Assembly: GCF_033958435.1 (NCBI RefSeq)
Contig: NC_134138.1
Span: 29,170,598-29,234,597 of the forward strand
Direction of reading: 5' to 3'
DNA from: Carettochelys insculpta
Taxonomy: Eukaryota; Chordata; Testudines; Carettochelyidae
DNA: 64,000 nucleotides
Shown: positions 32,599 through 44,254 of the stretch, one piece after another
Numbering within the stretch: position 1 is the stretch's first letter
Layout: every line of letters starts with the position of its first letter
Position numbers and translations under genes: made by a program
The notes under the pieces: generated by a model
Told to the model about the DNA's origin: nothing
The model's input: the letters and a program-made list of their open reading frames with translations, nothing else
The model's database searches: none

Positions 32599-34290
32599 GT
32601 TTCTTCTAAAATATTATGCAGTATTTAGAATGCACCCAAAGCTTGAGCTTTAATTGTTCATAAAATTAACTGTCTCGTTTTCTGGTGGTTTTACCCCTGA
32701 AACCAAACAGCTGTCCTCAGGTTTTCTCTGTCCTCTGTCAATAGAAGCATAAGTACTACAGTTTTAAAAAAAATCTGGTAACTGAGCCTTTGATCTCCAA
32801 AAACCACAGAGTTGAGTCATGAACTATGGACACAAGACAACTAATTATGGGTTATGTTAGGCCTGGGGAACAGGTTAACTCTTACATAATTACAACTGAG
32901 GTCACTGTAGATACTGTTAAACAAACACAGTTAATAAAAAGAAGCAAATTAAAATTTATTGGTACCTATAAGGGAAAACAACAGACCTAGCTTTTTTCGT
33001 GAGCTCTTTCGGTGACTTTGGGTGTTCAGGAGATTTACCTGTATTGATGAAATTTTCCTATAGTTACAGGGAATGCCCTCCTATTTGTTTTAAATAATTA
33101 GACTTCGTACATGGAAGGAATAGCAGCAGTGGGATTAATAAAAGTGTTGGAAAGGAAGTCTGGACATCGTGCATGAAGCAAGCTTGAGGATTTATTATGC
33201 ACAGCTCTGATGGATTACCACTTTGCTTATTAGGCTCAGTGAACACTGCCAGACAATAGGTTACAATTGATTATATAGGATGCTGATGGGCAGAGAGAAG
33301 CAATGGCATGGGTATTTCCCAAGCCTGGATAGGTTCCAGCAGCCAGACGAAAAGAGCTCAGTAAGCCAATAATCTGAAAAGGTTACACAGCATCTCCATC
33401 CGCAGTTACAGATCGCCTTCTCTCTAGTACAGTTGGTTTTCCTTTACAAGTTACTTAAACAAAGCAGACATTTAATGACAACTGTGTCTGTTGGAGTAAT
33501 GATGTGTTTATGGGAGTAATAATGGAACCCTCACATGGACATAATCAATGGGGGCATTATCTAGAAGATTAAAGCAAAAGACAATAACAGTATATAGCAC
33601 TTACACATTCATTTTTATGTACCAGCCTGGGATAGTAGATGGGAGGAAGCTGTAATCTCTATTTTCACATACAGGGCCTCTTTTTGGAATGTGGTTACCA
33701 GGGCAACTATCCCTTCCTCCAAACTCCAAGGCCCTGTCCAAGTTAGGACGACCTTCCCTAGGTCTTGTGGGTGAGTTGGAGTGGGCCCAAGTGAGGGTAA
33801 CCTTCCACCCATGCTAACTGGGTTTCTGAACTATAGATTCATAGGCCTGTTCCAGACTTTAGAATTCGAATGGGGGGTCTTAGCAGAATACCATTATCTG
33901 CCTTAGAATTTCCATCCTACAAAAAGCATCCGTAACAGATAACATGTCATTAATGGCATTCACTTCTGAGTAAAAGAGAAATCTGCAAATGCATGCAATA
34001 CATTACTGTGCATTTTGGAGAAGGACTGGAGGGAATTGGGCATCAAACTGCAGATGGGCTGGGAAGAGGGGGCCACTGCAGATACCAGCTTCTAATTTTC
34101 CTGGGAGATGCTCAGTCCCTGCTCAGCTCCACAACCCACCTCAGCTCCAAACTTTCTTCCAAGCCTCCACCCCTACCCAACCACCTCCTGCCCTCACCAA
34201 ATGGTTTGTTTACCTGAGCCTCCACAGGCAGGGCTGTTTGTAGCTCTCTATTTGCAGCTCCCAGTATCCAGGAACAGCAAACAGCGGTCA
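32599..34290. other. No recognisable gene or repeat
   Basis: No transposon ends or supported exons. Frames at 33989-34344 overlap on several frames and lack features. Confidence 0.45.
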
Positions 34291-34291
34291 C

Positions 34292-35091
34292 CAGGACTAC
34301 ATCCACACTACAAGATAAATTTGAATTTAAGGCAGTTAGTTTGATTGTACCAAGTGACTGTCTTCACTGTAAATACCATTAGCTTGGTTTAGGGAGCACT
34401 AATATTGATAGCATAATATCGTCAGAACCAGGTGGGTGTAGAATCAAGTTCAAATTTAACAGTTCAAATGAAGGCTAGTGTGGAAGCACCATGCCTTTGA
34501 ATCAAATTCATTACCCTCCAGTGGCTGACTGGTGCTGTTGCACCTGGCTCCTGGCTCCCTGACACTTGTGAGAGCTGGGAAACCGACCAGGGCAGCAGCC
34601 CTTGTTAATTTCGTGGTTCCTGCAAGTGGCAGGGAGCCAAGAAACTGTGGGTACTGCTGCACCTGGCTTAAGTCTGCCCATCATTCCAAGGAGCCAGGAA
34701 ACTGACCAGTGCAGCACCTGGCTCCCTGCTGTGCCTGGCTCCTGGTTCCCGGCCTCCCTGAGCCAGGTGCAGCAGTGCTGGTCAGTTTCCTGGCTCCCCC
34801 AGGCTGCAGGGACCTGGGAACCAGGCAGCAGGGGGAGCGCTGCCAGCTGTGGGGTGCAGCAGGACCCTGGAGAAGGGTGCAGAATGCGGGGCTGAGGGAA
34901 CGGTGGGATAGATTCCCACAATGCACTGCTTCAACAGTCGATGTTTGGCCATTCTAGCATGGCAGCACTAACTCAACTTTGTGTGGACTTTGTGTGAAGT
35001 GAGGATACTCAAAATCGAATTTATAAAACCCAGTGTTATAAAATCAAATTTAATAAAATCAAACTTTTTTGGTCGTGTAGACATAGCTGGG
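34292..35091. mobile_element. Harbinger-like DNA element, 800 bp
   Basis: Left end gactacatccacactacaag with aatttgaattt. Right end aaatcaaactttttt with cgtgtagacatagctgg. Reverse-complemented, the right end follows the same order of words. The interior holds an almost perfect hairpin (34690-34718 against 34766-34797, loop about 47 bp) around ggagccaggaaactgacc. Similar core text (caatgcact) occurs at 43518 in another copy. No transposase remains. Confidence 0.65.
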
Positions 35092-35099
35092 GAGCCGTC

Positions 35100-35215
35100 G
35101 GGCGCTGTGCCTGTGGACACTCAGAAAAACACACCATCTGGGGCCCCACTGGCGGCTAACCCTGATGATCTACATGCAGTCTGTGGGCCAGAGGTTCCCC
35201 ACCCTGGCCTAAGCC
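35100..35215. mobile_element. hAT right-end fragment
   Basis: Ends gtgggccagaggttccccac then cctgg, which is the reverse complement of a common hAT left end. The remainder is absent on the left, where the Harbinger-like element abuts. Confidence 0.5.
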
Positions 35216-35402
35216 CTGAGGAGTAGATAAGGCTGGTTTGGCATCCCAGCTGAAAGGCAGAGAAGAAGCTTTGGGGCAATGCTCCATACCAGTGCAGACT
35301 GGTAAAGGGGCTGAGGACTGAGCCCAGAGAAAGGGCTAAAGACACTGATGAGGGCATCTGGATCTTTTACCTCAGAAGTGCTCCTTTGTTCATACATTAG
35401 AC

Positions 35403-35846
35403 CAGTGGTGGGCAACCCACGGACCCCTGGCTGCTGCCTTCCTATATGCACCTCTTGTGCACCAGGGCACAGGAGCCCCACACTTACCTACTCCTCTTCT
35501 CTCCTACCACTTTCAGAGGAGCCACAGATCACCAGAGTCATGCTCCATTCCTGCTCTTCCCTCTCCCTCTCAGAGCTCGAGCACCGCAAATCATTCCAGC
35601 TCTGGGAAAGAAGGAGGGGCAGGGACAGAGTGTGAATCCAGTGATTTGCAGCTACAGAAGTGCTGGGAGGGTAGGAGAAGAACAGGTACGTGTGGGGCTC
35701 TGGTGCCCTGGTACACAATTCACGCATAGGGGAGAGGGGCACACAGGAGTGCAGGTGGAACCCCAGTGGGCTGCAGGCTGCTGTGGCCCACTGAGATGGA
35801 GAGCCACTCATGTGGCCACCCCACTATTGCTGGTTACCCATCCCTG
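35403..35846. mobile_element. hAT MITE
   Basis: Ends cagtggtgggcaaccc and tggttacccatccctg are inverted. Flanks cattagac (35395-35402) and ccttagac (35847-35854) agree at 7 of 8. The interior has two long inverted segments around gagccacagatcaccagag and ccagtgatttgcagct. The overlapping frames of 90-140 codons are by-products of GC content. Confidence 0.8.
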
Positions 35847-35854
35847 CCTTAGAC

Positions 35855-37527
35855 TGCATGTGACTTAGCTGGAGGGCTGAGCCACTCAAGACCCACCCGA
35901 TGAGGGCAACAGCCTACAGGGAGCACCACAAGAAGGGAAAGTGATGGTTAGCACCCAGCTGACAGGAGCCACTCAGGAGAGATGAAGGTGTCCTGTCACG
36001 TTTTCCTGCCCTGTTTCAGCTTCCAGCAGCAATGCAAAAATGACAAGGATCATATGAAAATTTCAAGCACATTGTCTGCCTAGAACAGCAGTCACAAAAC
36101 TGTAGGGCATCCCCCCATGGGGGGAGGAGGCACAGAGCATGGGCAGTGGATGAAGACCCAGCTGGGGAAGGCAGGTCCCAGCTCTGCCCCTTCTGCCTGA
36201 GACACCACCCCTTCTGCACCCCCCACCCACATGCAGCCAAGCCCAGCCCCATGTCCCTGACCATCCCCAGTCACCTTAGTGTCCCCCAGCCCAGCAGGTG
36301 GTATGGCGCCACCCTTCCTGGTCAGCCACAGCATCTGGTGGCCAGAGGGCTGGACAGCAGTAGCCCCAGCACTGCCTGTGTGGCTGGACAGACCCAGACC
36401 ACCCCTCCTGGGCTGCCAAACAGATGTGTCCCTGGCCCTTCATGGGTGGCCAGACAGCTGTGTCCCTGACTCTGAGCAGATGGACAGCTGTGACCTCAGC
36501 CCTGGGCAGACAGACAGCCACAGCCCTGGCCCTGAGCAGAAAACTGCAGGGTCCAGGTTCCAAGTAGACAGATATCTGCAGAGTCCCAGTTCTGGCCCTT
36601 CCCAGACAGATGTGGTCCCAGCCCTGGCTCTCCCAGGGTGACTGGGCTGCCCCACCACAGTCCCAGGCCTCCCCAAGCAGCTAGAGAGCACAGGCAGTTT
36701 TGGGAGGGCAGTGGCTTCCCTTGCCTACATTGCCCTTGGTTCAGAGGAGCGTTTTGGGGACACGTCGGCTGGTCCAGCCCCCATGAGAGGGCAGGGATGG
36801 AGACCCTTCCTGTCCCCAGCTTTTATTCTGGTCCTGCCCCCACCCACATCCCTGGCTCCCAGCCCTGTGCCTGGACCTGTCCCCAGCTTCCATATCACTT
36901 CACTCCTGGCCTCAGCAGCTGGCCACAGCTCCATTCCCAGCCTACCACTAAGCCCGGGGGATGGGGCTGGGAGCACAGCTGCACCTGGCTTCAGGCTCAG
37001 TTGCTGGCCCCCACGACAGCCCAGCTGTGGCTCTGTTCTTGCTCTCAGCCTCAGCCCTGTTCCCAGTCCCACCCCACAGCCTTTGCCGAGCCTCAGCCCC
37101 CTTACTCCATTCACATCCCCCCTGCCAAGTTCTGCTTCCAGGGACATGAGGGGTGCAGCATAGATAAGGGGTGGTTGGACTGCTGGTCTGGAATGAGGAC
37201 TTGCCTGATCAGCTGATTAGTCTGCCTAATTCAATACTCTGATTCCAGCTGTGGACACAGCTGTCCACGTGAGCGTAAACCTCTGTTGATTATGTGCTGT
37301 CCCTCATGCACACCCAAGCATTGTTTGGTTTAGCTCTAGTTTGGACAGACTTGTTCTAATGAACTTTAAATGTTTTAAAACCTGTAACTTTCCCGTTCAA
37401 TATGTCTTTCTGTTTATGAGCCCTTGGCTATGCAAAGGAGAAGCTGAGACTATGTAAAGGACATTGTCAGTAAAATTTATTTAACCAAGCTAATTTATTT
37501 ACTCTTATGTTGTCCAAACACCCTGTG
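35855..37527. repeat. hAT-like end and GC-rich imperfect repeats
   Basis: 36084-36130 (gaacagcagtcacaaaactg then gggcatccccccatgggggg) looks like a hAT left end with a small perfect hairpin. From about 36300 to 37130 the sequence is C-rich and repeats cagacag(c/a)tgt-ccctggccct, cctgagcaga and cccagccctg words without a fixed period. Multiple frames up to 192 codons overlap on both strands and carry no recognisable domain. Confidence 0.5.
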
Positions 37528-37942
37528 GCCGTGTCTACACTAGCTAAAAACTTCGAAATGTCCATGCAAATGGCCATTTCAAAGTTTACTAATGAAGCGC
37601 TGAAATACATATTCAGCGCCTCATTAGCATGCGGGTGGCCACGGCACTTTGAAATTGACGCAGCTCACCATCACACGGCTCGTCCAGACGGGGCTCCTTT
37701 TCGAAAGGACCCCGGCTACTTCGAAGTCCCCTTATTCCCATCTGCTCATAGGAATAAGGGGACTTCAAAGTAGCCGGGGTCCTTTCGAAAAGGAGCCCCG
37801 TCTGAACGAGCCGTGTCAATTTCGAAGTGCCGCCCACATGCTAATGAGGCGCTGACTATGAATTTCAGCGCTTCATTAGTAAACTTTGAAATGGCCATTT
37901 GCATGGCCATTTTGAAGTTTTTGGCTAGTGTAGACATAGCCG
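37528..37942. mobile_element. 415-bp palindromic MITE
   Basis: Almost perfectly self-complementary: ccgtgtctacactagc ... gctagtgtagacatagcc. The arms share atggccatttcaaagtttac / gtaaactttgaaatggccat and ggggctccttttcgaaagga / tcctttcgaaaaggagcccc. They meet at a short centre (ccttattcccatctgctcat / aggaataagg near 37731-37757). The CpG and tcgaa words are well kept, suggesting a younger copy than others in the window. The overlapping mirror-image frames on the two strands are caused by the symmetry. Confidence 0.88.
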
Positions 37943-39336
37943 TGTGTTTAACCCATTTGGAGCTTCCCCCAGCCCTCCAAGTTTTCATTAGTGACAACTA
38001 CTTAGTCATCAACAAACTAACTCACTAGCTGACTACAAATTGTTAATGTGTTAACATACTGATATCTGGGTTACTTTTTTCCACTCTGAGGAAGAACAAC
38101 TCTCAGCTTCTTAACTGGTGGCAAAATATTGCTCCTTGACCTTTGTAAATTCCATACAATAGTTATACATTATATTTAAAAGATCAATAATTACTTTCTG
38201 AAAGACCTTTTAGAATACTTGTGTAAATTGTGTCTACCAGGTTGCCTTTTTTCTGTCTTAAACTGATGCTATTCTCTTCAGGTTCAGTCACTAGAGGGAT
38301 GATAACTACCTATGGACTGAACCCATGATTTAAAGAGACAGATCTGCTAGCTCCCTTCCAGACCAAGAATTGCTTCATAGTGCTCTACGCCCAGGATCTC
38401 TTACCCAGATCATGAGCAGGTGGAATTCTGCAGCCACAGCGCACCAGAAATAAAAACTAATTATAAAGTTTCAAAAAGTGAACTATAATTACAAAGGAAG
38501 TACATTTTAAATGCCCTCGCAGTGCATTGTGATGCATGAGTTTGTTTTGGTGATGAAAGATATCTTGCATGAGTTTGACTTAGGGGGAAAGAGTCACTTT
38601 TGATCAGTAGGTGAATGCAATACATTTTAAAAAAAATCATAACCTCTAGCAAAGAGAATCCTGATTGACAGAAACAAGAGGATGACAATGGGATGAGAAA
38701 TTTGAAAGCTTCTGCTAGTGAAACCAAGTACTTTGCTTTCAGGGACTCAACATTTCTCACACGTTTCACTAGGATCATTTCTAAACTCCTCTCACAGGAG
38801 AGGTATGATGGGGCATAATAAATACCTGGTTCCTGTGACTAGACAGCCAAGCTGCCAGAGGGAAGAAAGTTTCACTGTGCATTTTCGGTGACTGCTAGCT
38901 ATTTACAGTGCAAGACACGTGATATTGCATGTATAACTGTCACCTAGCAGGATAACTCACTGGCCCTTTGTTGATTCAGCTTTTTATAAATAGCCAGGGG
39001 TTCACTCCAGTTGTGCACTTTGACCTGAGCTCAGGTGTAGGAGTTGCTTTCTCCCAAGAGGACCAGTTCTCCCCTAATAAATCTGAAATCCAACGTCTTT
39101 TTAATATCTGCACATTTTGGATTGGAGTCTTTGAATTCTCTATTGCAGTTCACTATAGCACTGTGTCAGAAGGCTAAGCTAGAAAGATCTAATTTCTGGT
39201 TCAGAAAGCCTGTGAGCATGGCTGTATTGCAGCATTTCTAGCATTCTGGCTGAGATTTCACAAGAACTACTTGTAAGCCTTTGGCACCTTCTAATCCTCA
39301 AACATAGTCTTGTCTCTAACTCAGACTCCATACTTA
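37943..39336. other. No recognisable gene or repeat
   Basis: Unique-looking AT-rich sequence. The 105-codon minus frame at 38461-38778 shows no family features. Confidence 0.45.
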
Positions 39337-39344
39337 GTCTAATT

Positions 39345-40006
39345 CAGGGGCAGCCAACATTTTTCATCAGGGGCCACATGGCAATTTTTTACATGTTCCA
39401 GGGGATGAACACAAAATAGCACCAAACCCACCCCCATGTCCGCAGGCGTAATCATTCTCAGCCCATAACTGCCTCCCACCCCCTTGCTCAACCCATCTCA
39501 GCTGCAAACCATTCCCCCTATCCCAGGCTTCACATCTCTCAGCCCAAAACCCACCCCCAGGGTTAACTCCTCTCTGCCCCAAATCCAGGATTAACTTATC
39601 TCAGAAGACAAGCTCCATATGCTGCCGCTGCTCCTTTGTAGCAGCTGCTACCTCCTCAGCTCAGCTGAACAGCTCACCCAGATCTCCTACTCCCTTCCCC
39701 CACCTGCAGTGCAAGCATCTCCCTGCCCTGCCATGCTGAAATAATGGGACTCAATTCAATTGGTTTAATGACCAAATCTCTCCCGCCGCCCTGCTGGTGT
39801 CAGTGGCGTCAGCATCCGGAGCTGCAAATGGCTACTTAAGGAGCCACATGCAGCTCTGGGGCCTCAGGTTGCCGACCCTGTGCCCCACAGCTGGCTATCA
39901 CTTTGGCCAGATTGGATAAAATGGTGCCACTGCCAGCTTCACAGGTCGGATGGAAAAGCTTTGTGGGCCAGATTCTGGCTCGTGGGCCACGTGTTGGCTA
40001 CCCCTC
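39345..40006. mobile_element. hAT element with nested hAT end
   Basis: Starts caggggcagccaacattttt and ends cgtgttggctacccctc. Flanks gtctaatt (39337-39344) and atctaatt (40007-40014) agree at 7 of 8. Near 39866-39880 a second terminus, aggttgccgaccctg, occurs inside, so either a second hAT copy is nested or two related copies recombined. Confidence 0.78.
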
Positions 40007-40034
40007 ATCTAATTTCACTTACAAACATGATTTT

Positions 40035-40063
40035 GTCTGTGTGTGTGTGTGTCTGTGTGTGTA
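40035..40063. repeat. (TG)n microsatellite
   Basis: tg repeats interrupted by two tc units. Confidence 0.95.
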
Positions 40064-40355
40064 CATGCTGAACATAGAAATGGACCACTTTCAACAAACT
40101 GAAGTGAGGAAAAAAAGAGCTAATCCTCTAGAGGTGCACAGTGACTGAGAGACTAGGGTGGGGAGGGTTGTGTGTACAGAATTAGAGGAAGTGTTGATAC
40201 TAGAGAATGGTATCCTCATCTCCATCGAAAGATGTCCCAAGTGAGGGTATTAGTTCAACCAACCTTATTCTGGTTATTCTTTGGTATAGCAGGAAGTGGC
40301 TGCTCACCTGTTGTTTCGGGTTTTGACTATGTGGATTCACATTGAGGACAGCAAA

Positions 40356-40467
40356 CGTGTGTGTGTGTGTATAGTGTTACTATTATATAATACTAGTGCA
40401 GCATTCTAATATTAATATACATAACATACATTATCTATCTATCTATCTATCTATATATATATATATG
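40356..40467. repeat. (GT)n and (TATC)n/(AT)n microsatellites
   Basis: A gt tract lies at 40356-40371. A tatc tract running into an at tract lies at 40432-40467. AT-rich unique sequence separates them. Confidence 0.9.
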
Positions 40468-42934
40468 CATATAATGCATTAGTAACTAGTTGTATAGTAT
40501 AGAGCTCCTTAGTCATGCATTATCAAAGCCCAGGGCCCAATCCAAAGGCCACTGAAGTCAGTGGGAGCCTGTCTGTTGATTTTGGTGGACTTTGGACCAT
40601 GTCTCACTGTAGTTACTTTGTCTTTTTAATCTTTGCCTACCCAACACTGGAGCAACACCTTTGTTGCTACTAAAGCATCTGGCCCACAACACTACTTTGC
40701 ACTCAGATACCCAGCCATGCCTGAGATACTCTATTGGATAATAAATGGTACTTACACATATAGATCTATGCCTGTTATAATCTGCAGTGCAATTTTTCTG
40801 TTCAGTGTTCCTAGTTATCTTTCTATTAAATACGTCCACAGTACTTACAGCAGGCAAGGTCTGTTTCTATAACATCAAACTAATAACAAATTTCTAATAG
40901 CATTGCTGAAGCATAACCAACCCTGTGAAGCATCTCAGCAACCTGTGCAATTATTCAAGTTCTTTAACTTGTAATCGTATACACAAAAAGGTGAAAGCTG
41001 AAAATAAATAGTGAGCATTTTTTTAAAAAATGATATTCTTTTATAAGCATATCTTATTTATTAAAATAAATGGATAACACTGCCTCCAAAAAACATTGTT
41101 ATGTGGCGGGGGTCAGAACTACATTTTTAACATTGGATTGTAATTCCTTTTCTTTCCATTCCAGAAAAGTTCATTCAGTTCTAATTTCTACACCAATGTT
41201 TTTCTGGAGTACCAAATTATACAGTGCAACCTGCATCTGGAGTGCTGGTTTGATGTTATAATTCCCCACAGACATAACAAAAATATTATTTTAAACTTTA
41301 TCCATTGAGTATAATGGCTGCCTTTTACTATGGCCACTGATAATACATGGATGCTAAATAAAATGATTAAATCTTTTACAGGCATGGTTATGTTGGCCAA
41401 TTATAATCTGATCTTTAAATGATTTGAACGCACTGCTATCAGAGACCTATCATGTGAGATTTTTTGTTTTTGTGGGGTTTTCTTGATGTTCCTGAAGCAA
41501 TCCCAAAACCTGAAACATTTATATAAAATGCACCAGATATTGTTAAAATGGCAGATCAGACATATAATACAATAAAATATTGTGAATATTCAAAACTTGG
41601 TGAAGTGCTGCATGGGGAAAAATTAAAAGTGAACAATCAAGTGGTATATGAATAATAATTTCATCATTTCTCAATATTCAAAGTCTAAAAAAGAAAAAAT
41701 CTGTTGGACTTATACTGCAATGATTATATGCAAAGCACCATTACTCTTACTTACAAAGATGATTTTTTTTTCTTTTTTTGGCAACAGTAAAAGGAAAGTG
41801 GGTAGATAAAACAAACTCTTTAATTCATATGTCCTTACTCATAGGTTTCCCGTCAAGCATGGCTTCTTCTTCATTTAGAATCAATACTAAGTAAGGAAAG
41901 TATAAATATATAAATTGAAAAACACTTTCTGTGGGTGCACTTGTAGCCAAAGTAAATTGTCTGAGGTTTGGAGAGACCAGGCATTTGTTTAGTACTTGCT
42001 CTAAAACTCGCAACTGACGAAGAAATGTTTTGTTTAAATCCCTAGAATGATATACAATATCTAAGGACTGCTTAAAATACTGGACGTATGCATAAAACAC
42101 AGCAGAACAAGTGAATGAGGGCAAAATGTTCAGTGAGTTCCTTGCCTTTTATTTGTGCTCTTTTCCCATTCCTCCTGGTGAAGGCTATGTTCTGAATTAA
42201 AGCAAAAGCTTGAGAGTGAGGCTTCTTGGTTCCATTCTTATTCTTTTACCAGCTCCTATTTATTTAGAGCCAAGGGAATGCATGGTGTTCTGTAGGCAAC
42301 AAAAACAAAGGCCCCCGATCCAGCATTATATGGAAGGTACAATATATGGACAGATTCAGCAAACTACTTAAGCAGATGCTTAACTTTAATTATATGAGTA
42401 GTCCCTTTGTAAAGCAATACAATAGGGCTATCTATGCTTATAGCAAAGCACATGCTTAAAAGCTGGCTGGACAGGGACCTAAATTATTGTTTTATTGTCA
42501 CATATTTATTTCTTTGCCATTGGGCATGTCACTAAATTTTTGTCTGCATCATTTTCCCGTTTGCAAACTGGGTATAACAATTACATACATTAGAATAATT
42601 TATTCTGGCTTCATTGCAGGATAAAGTGTTCTGAGAGAAGCAAGTTAGGCGCACAGCCAGTGCACTCCTATTTCTTGCAAATCTTTTTCCTAACTGCTCA
42701 GATTAGACAGCTCTTAAATAATAACATTACCTGGGGTAAAGCAAAAGAGTTGCCATTGTTGAGGGAATGATTTAGTTCCCGTATGAAGAGCATCAGGCTT
42801 TATAGAACTCTGATTAGCAGCAGAAGACCTATATAAATATCAAAGTTTACTTTGGGGAAAAACTAGAGTAGGTCACCTTTACTACAGAAGTCTGTGACCT
42901 CTGTTGGGAAGGTCCTGTGTGCTGCAATCTAGCC
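40468..42934. other. AT-rich region without recognised repeats
   Basis: The longest stretch in the middle of the window free of visible transposons. The only sequence that looks at all exon-like is the minus frame at 41825-42124, reported separately. Confidence 0.45.
41825..42124 (-). other. Unassigned open frame, possible exon
   Basis: A 99-codon frame in AT-rich DNA. Its central part (YFKQSLDIVYHSRDLNKTFL, then RQLRVLEQVLNKCL) looks helical. A plausible splice acceptor (pyrimidine-rich run then cgtccag, near 42085-42110 on the minus strand) precedes YFKQ. I do not recognise a family, and length alone does not prove coding. It could equally be chance. Confidence 0.12.
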
Positions 42935-43150
42935 TTAGAGGCTACATCTACACTTGCATTCCTCTTTTGAAAGAGGAATGCAAATGAGGGAAATCAAAAA
43001 TGCAAATGAGGCACTGATTTACATATTTTGTGTTTCATTTGCATAATCTCTTTTCAGAAGAGATTCTTTTGAAAGGAAAAAAAGCAGTGTAGGTGGGGCT
43101 CTTTCAAATATAAACCCCATCTTCCAAGTAACTCTTCTTCCTGAAACAAA
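42935..43150. mobile_element. Single arm of the 8.57-kb MITE family
   Basis: ctacatctacacttgcattc, then aatgaggcactgatttacat, then gcagtgtaggtggggctctt and cttcttcctgaaacaaaata. These words follow the right arm of the 8.6/10.0-kb palindrome in reverse. It stops at the central hairpin, so this copy is half an element. Confidence 0.75.
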
Positions 43151-43190
43151 ATAGCCATTCTTCACTTCTGTGTGGTGATGGGTCATAAAT

Positions 43191-43257
43191 TTCTCTCTCT
43201 CTCTGGTTCAGACCTGGCTCCTTCAGCCTCTCTCTCTCGCGCTCTCTCTCTCTCTTT
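43191..43257. repeat. CT-rich microsatellite
   Basis: (TC)n at 43191-43204 and 43228-43257, separated by a short non-repeat. Confidence 0.9.
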
Positions 43258-43319
43258 TCACTTGTATTTCATGCCCATTTAAAGTCTTTTGTAAAACCTC
43301 TCTCGTAAAAGCTGCCTCT

Positions 43320-43574
43320 TTCCGTAATGCAAACAACTCAAAACCTTTTTAAAAAAATGGTCGTTTGTTTTCAGTGGCGGGGGGAATGAGAGCAATGTAC
43401 ACTAGGAAGATGACATCACACGCCCCAGCCACTTGCAGGGCATTTTTCCCAATAACGCCCCAGCAAAAATCCCCAAAATGCAATGGGGCTGAAGGAACTG
43501 TGGGATGGGTGCCTACAATGCACTTCTGCAACAGCCAGACTTTGGGGGTTTAGTGGGGACATACTAAGTTGACA
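43320..43574. mobile_element. Harbinger-like DNA element fragment
   Basis: Contains gggatgggtgcctacaatgc and cagccagactttggggg, comparable with the caatgcactgcttcaacag block in the element at 34292-35091. It is split at 43574 by a PLE foldback and continues to about 43800. Confidence 0.45.
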
Positions 43575-43762
43575 TTAACAAAGGGTCTTGTGGCACCTTA
43601 TAGACTAACAGAAAAGTTTTGAGCATGAGCTTTTGTGAACAAAGACTCACTTCATCAGATGCTCACGAGAGCTCATGCTCAAAACTTTTCTGTTAGTCTA
43701 TAAGGTGTCACGGGACCCTTCGTTGCTATTACAGATCCAGACTAACACGGCTACCCCTCTGA
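43575..43762. mobile_element. PLE family B foldback, 188 bp
   Basis: Arms tcttgtggcaccttatagac / gtctataaggtgtcacggga and ttttgagcatgagcttttgt / gagctcatgctcaaaact are inverted. The right tail is cagatccagactaacacggc then tacccctctga. A perfect 10-bp target duplication, taagttgaca, lies at 43565-43574 and 43763-43772. There is no protein-coding part. Confidence 0.9.
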
Positions 43763-43800
43763 TAAGTTGACACTGTGAGCAGGTGTGATACTCAACTTAG

Positions 43801-44254
43801 GCTTTGAACCCTGGGAAAGCTCCAAGACTAGAAAAAAAACCTTGATGTTGTGCCAATATCTTAAAAAGATAATCAGGATGACCTGCGTAATCAGAGGCTC
43901 GCCAGTCTTACCTCAATCCCAAGCAAGATAAGATGGGTGCTGTTATGGGACTTGATAAGATATAAAGGAGGCTAATATTACTGATGTCAGCCAGTATTAG
44001 TTTATTAGTTTGATCTGACATCTTTTTGATGAAATAACAACTTAGTTGCTAAAGATAATAGAGTTGATGTAATATACTTGGAATTCCTCAGTTTCACTTG
44101 GTACAACATGTGATTTAATTAAAAACTAGAAAAATAAACAATATGTCACACATTAAATATATTAAAACTGGCTAACTAATACATCTGAAAATAATTGTAA
44201 ACACTGAGCAGGGGTGTTTTTATTGGATGCCTAAGGGATCAGTTCTTGTACCCT
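43801..44254. other. No recognisable gene or repeat
   Basis: Nothing recognised. Confidence 0.4.

Noticed and set aside
36638..37216. 192-codon proline-rich plus frame and its overlapping frames
   Set aside because: C-rich low-complexity DNA keeps several frames open at once. No conserved motif.
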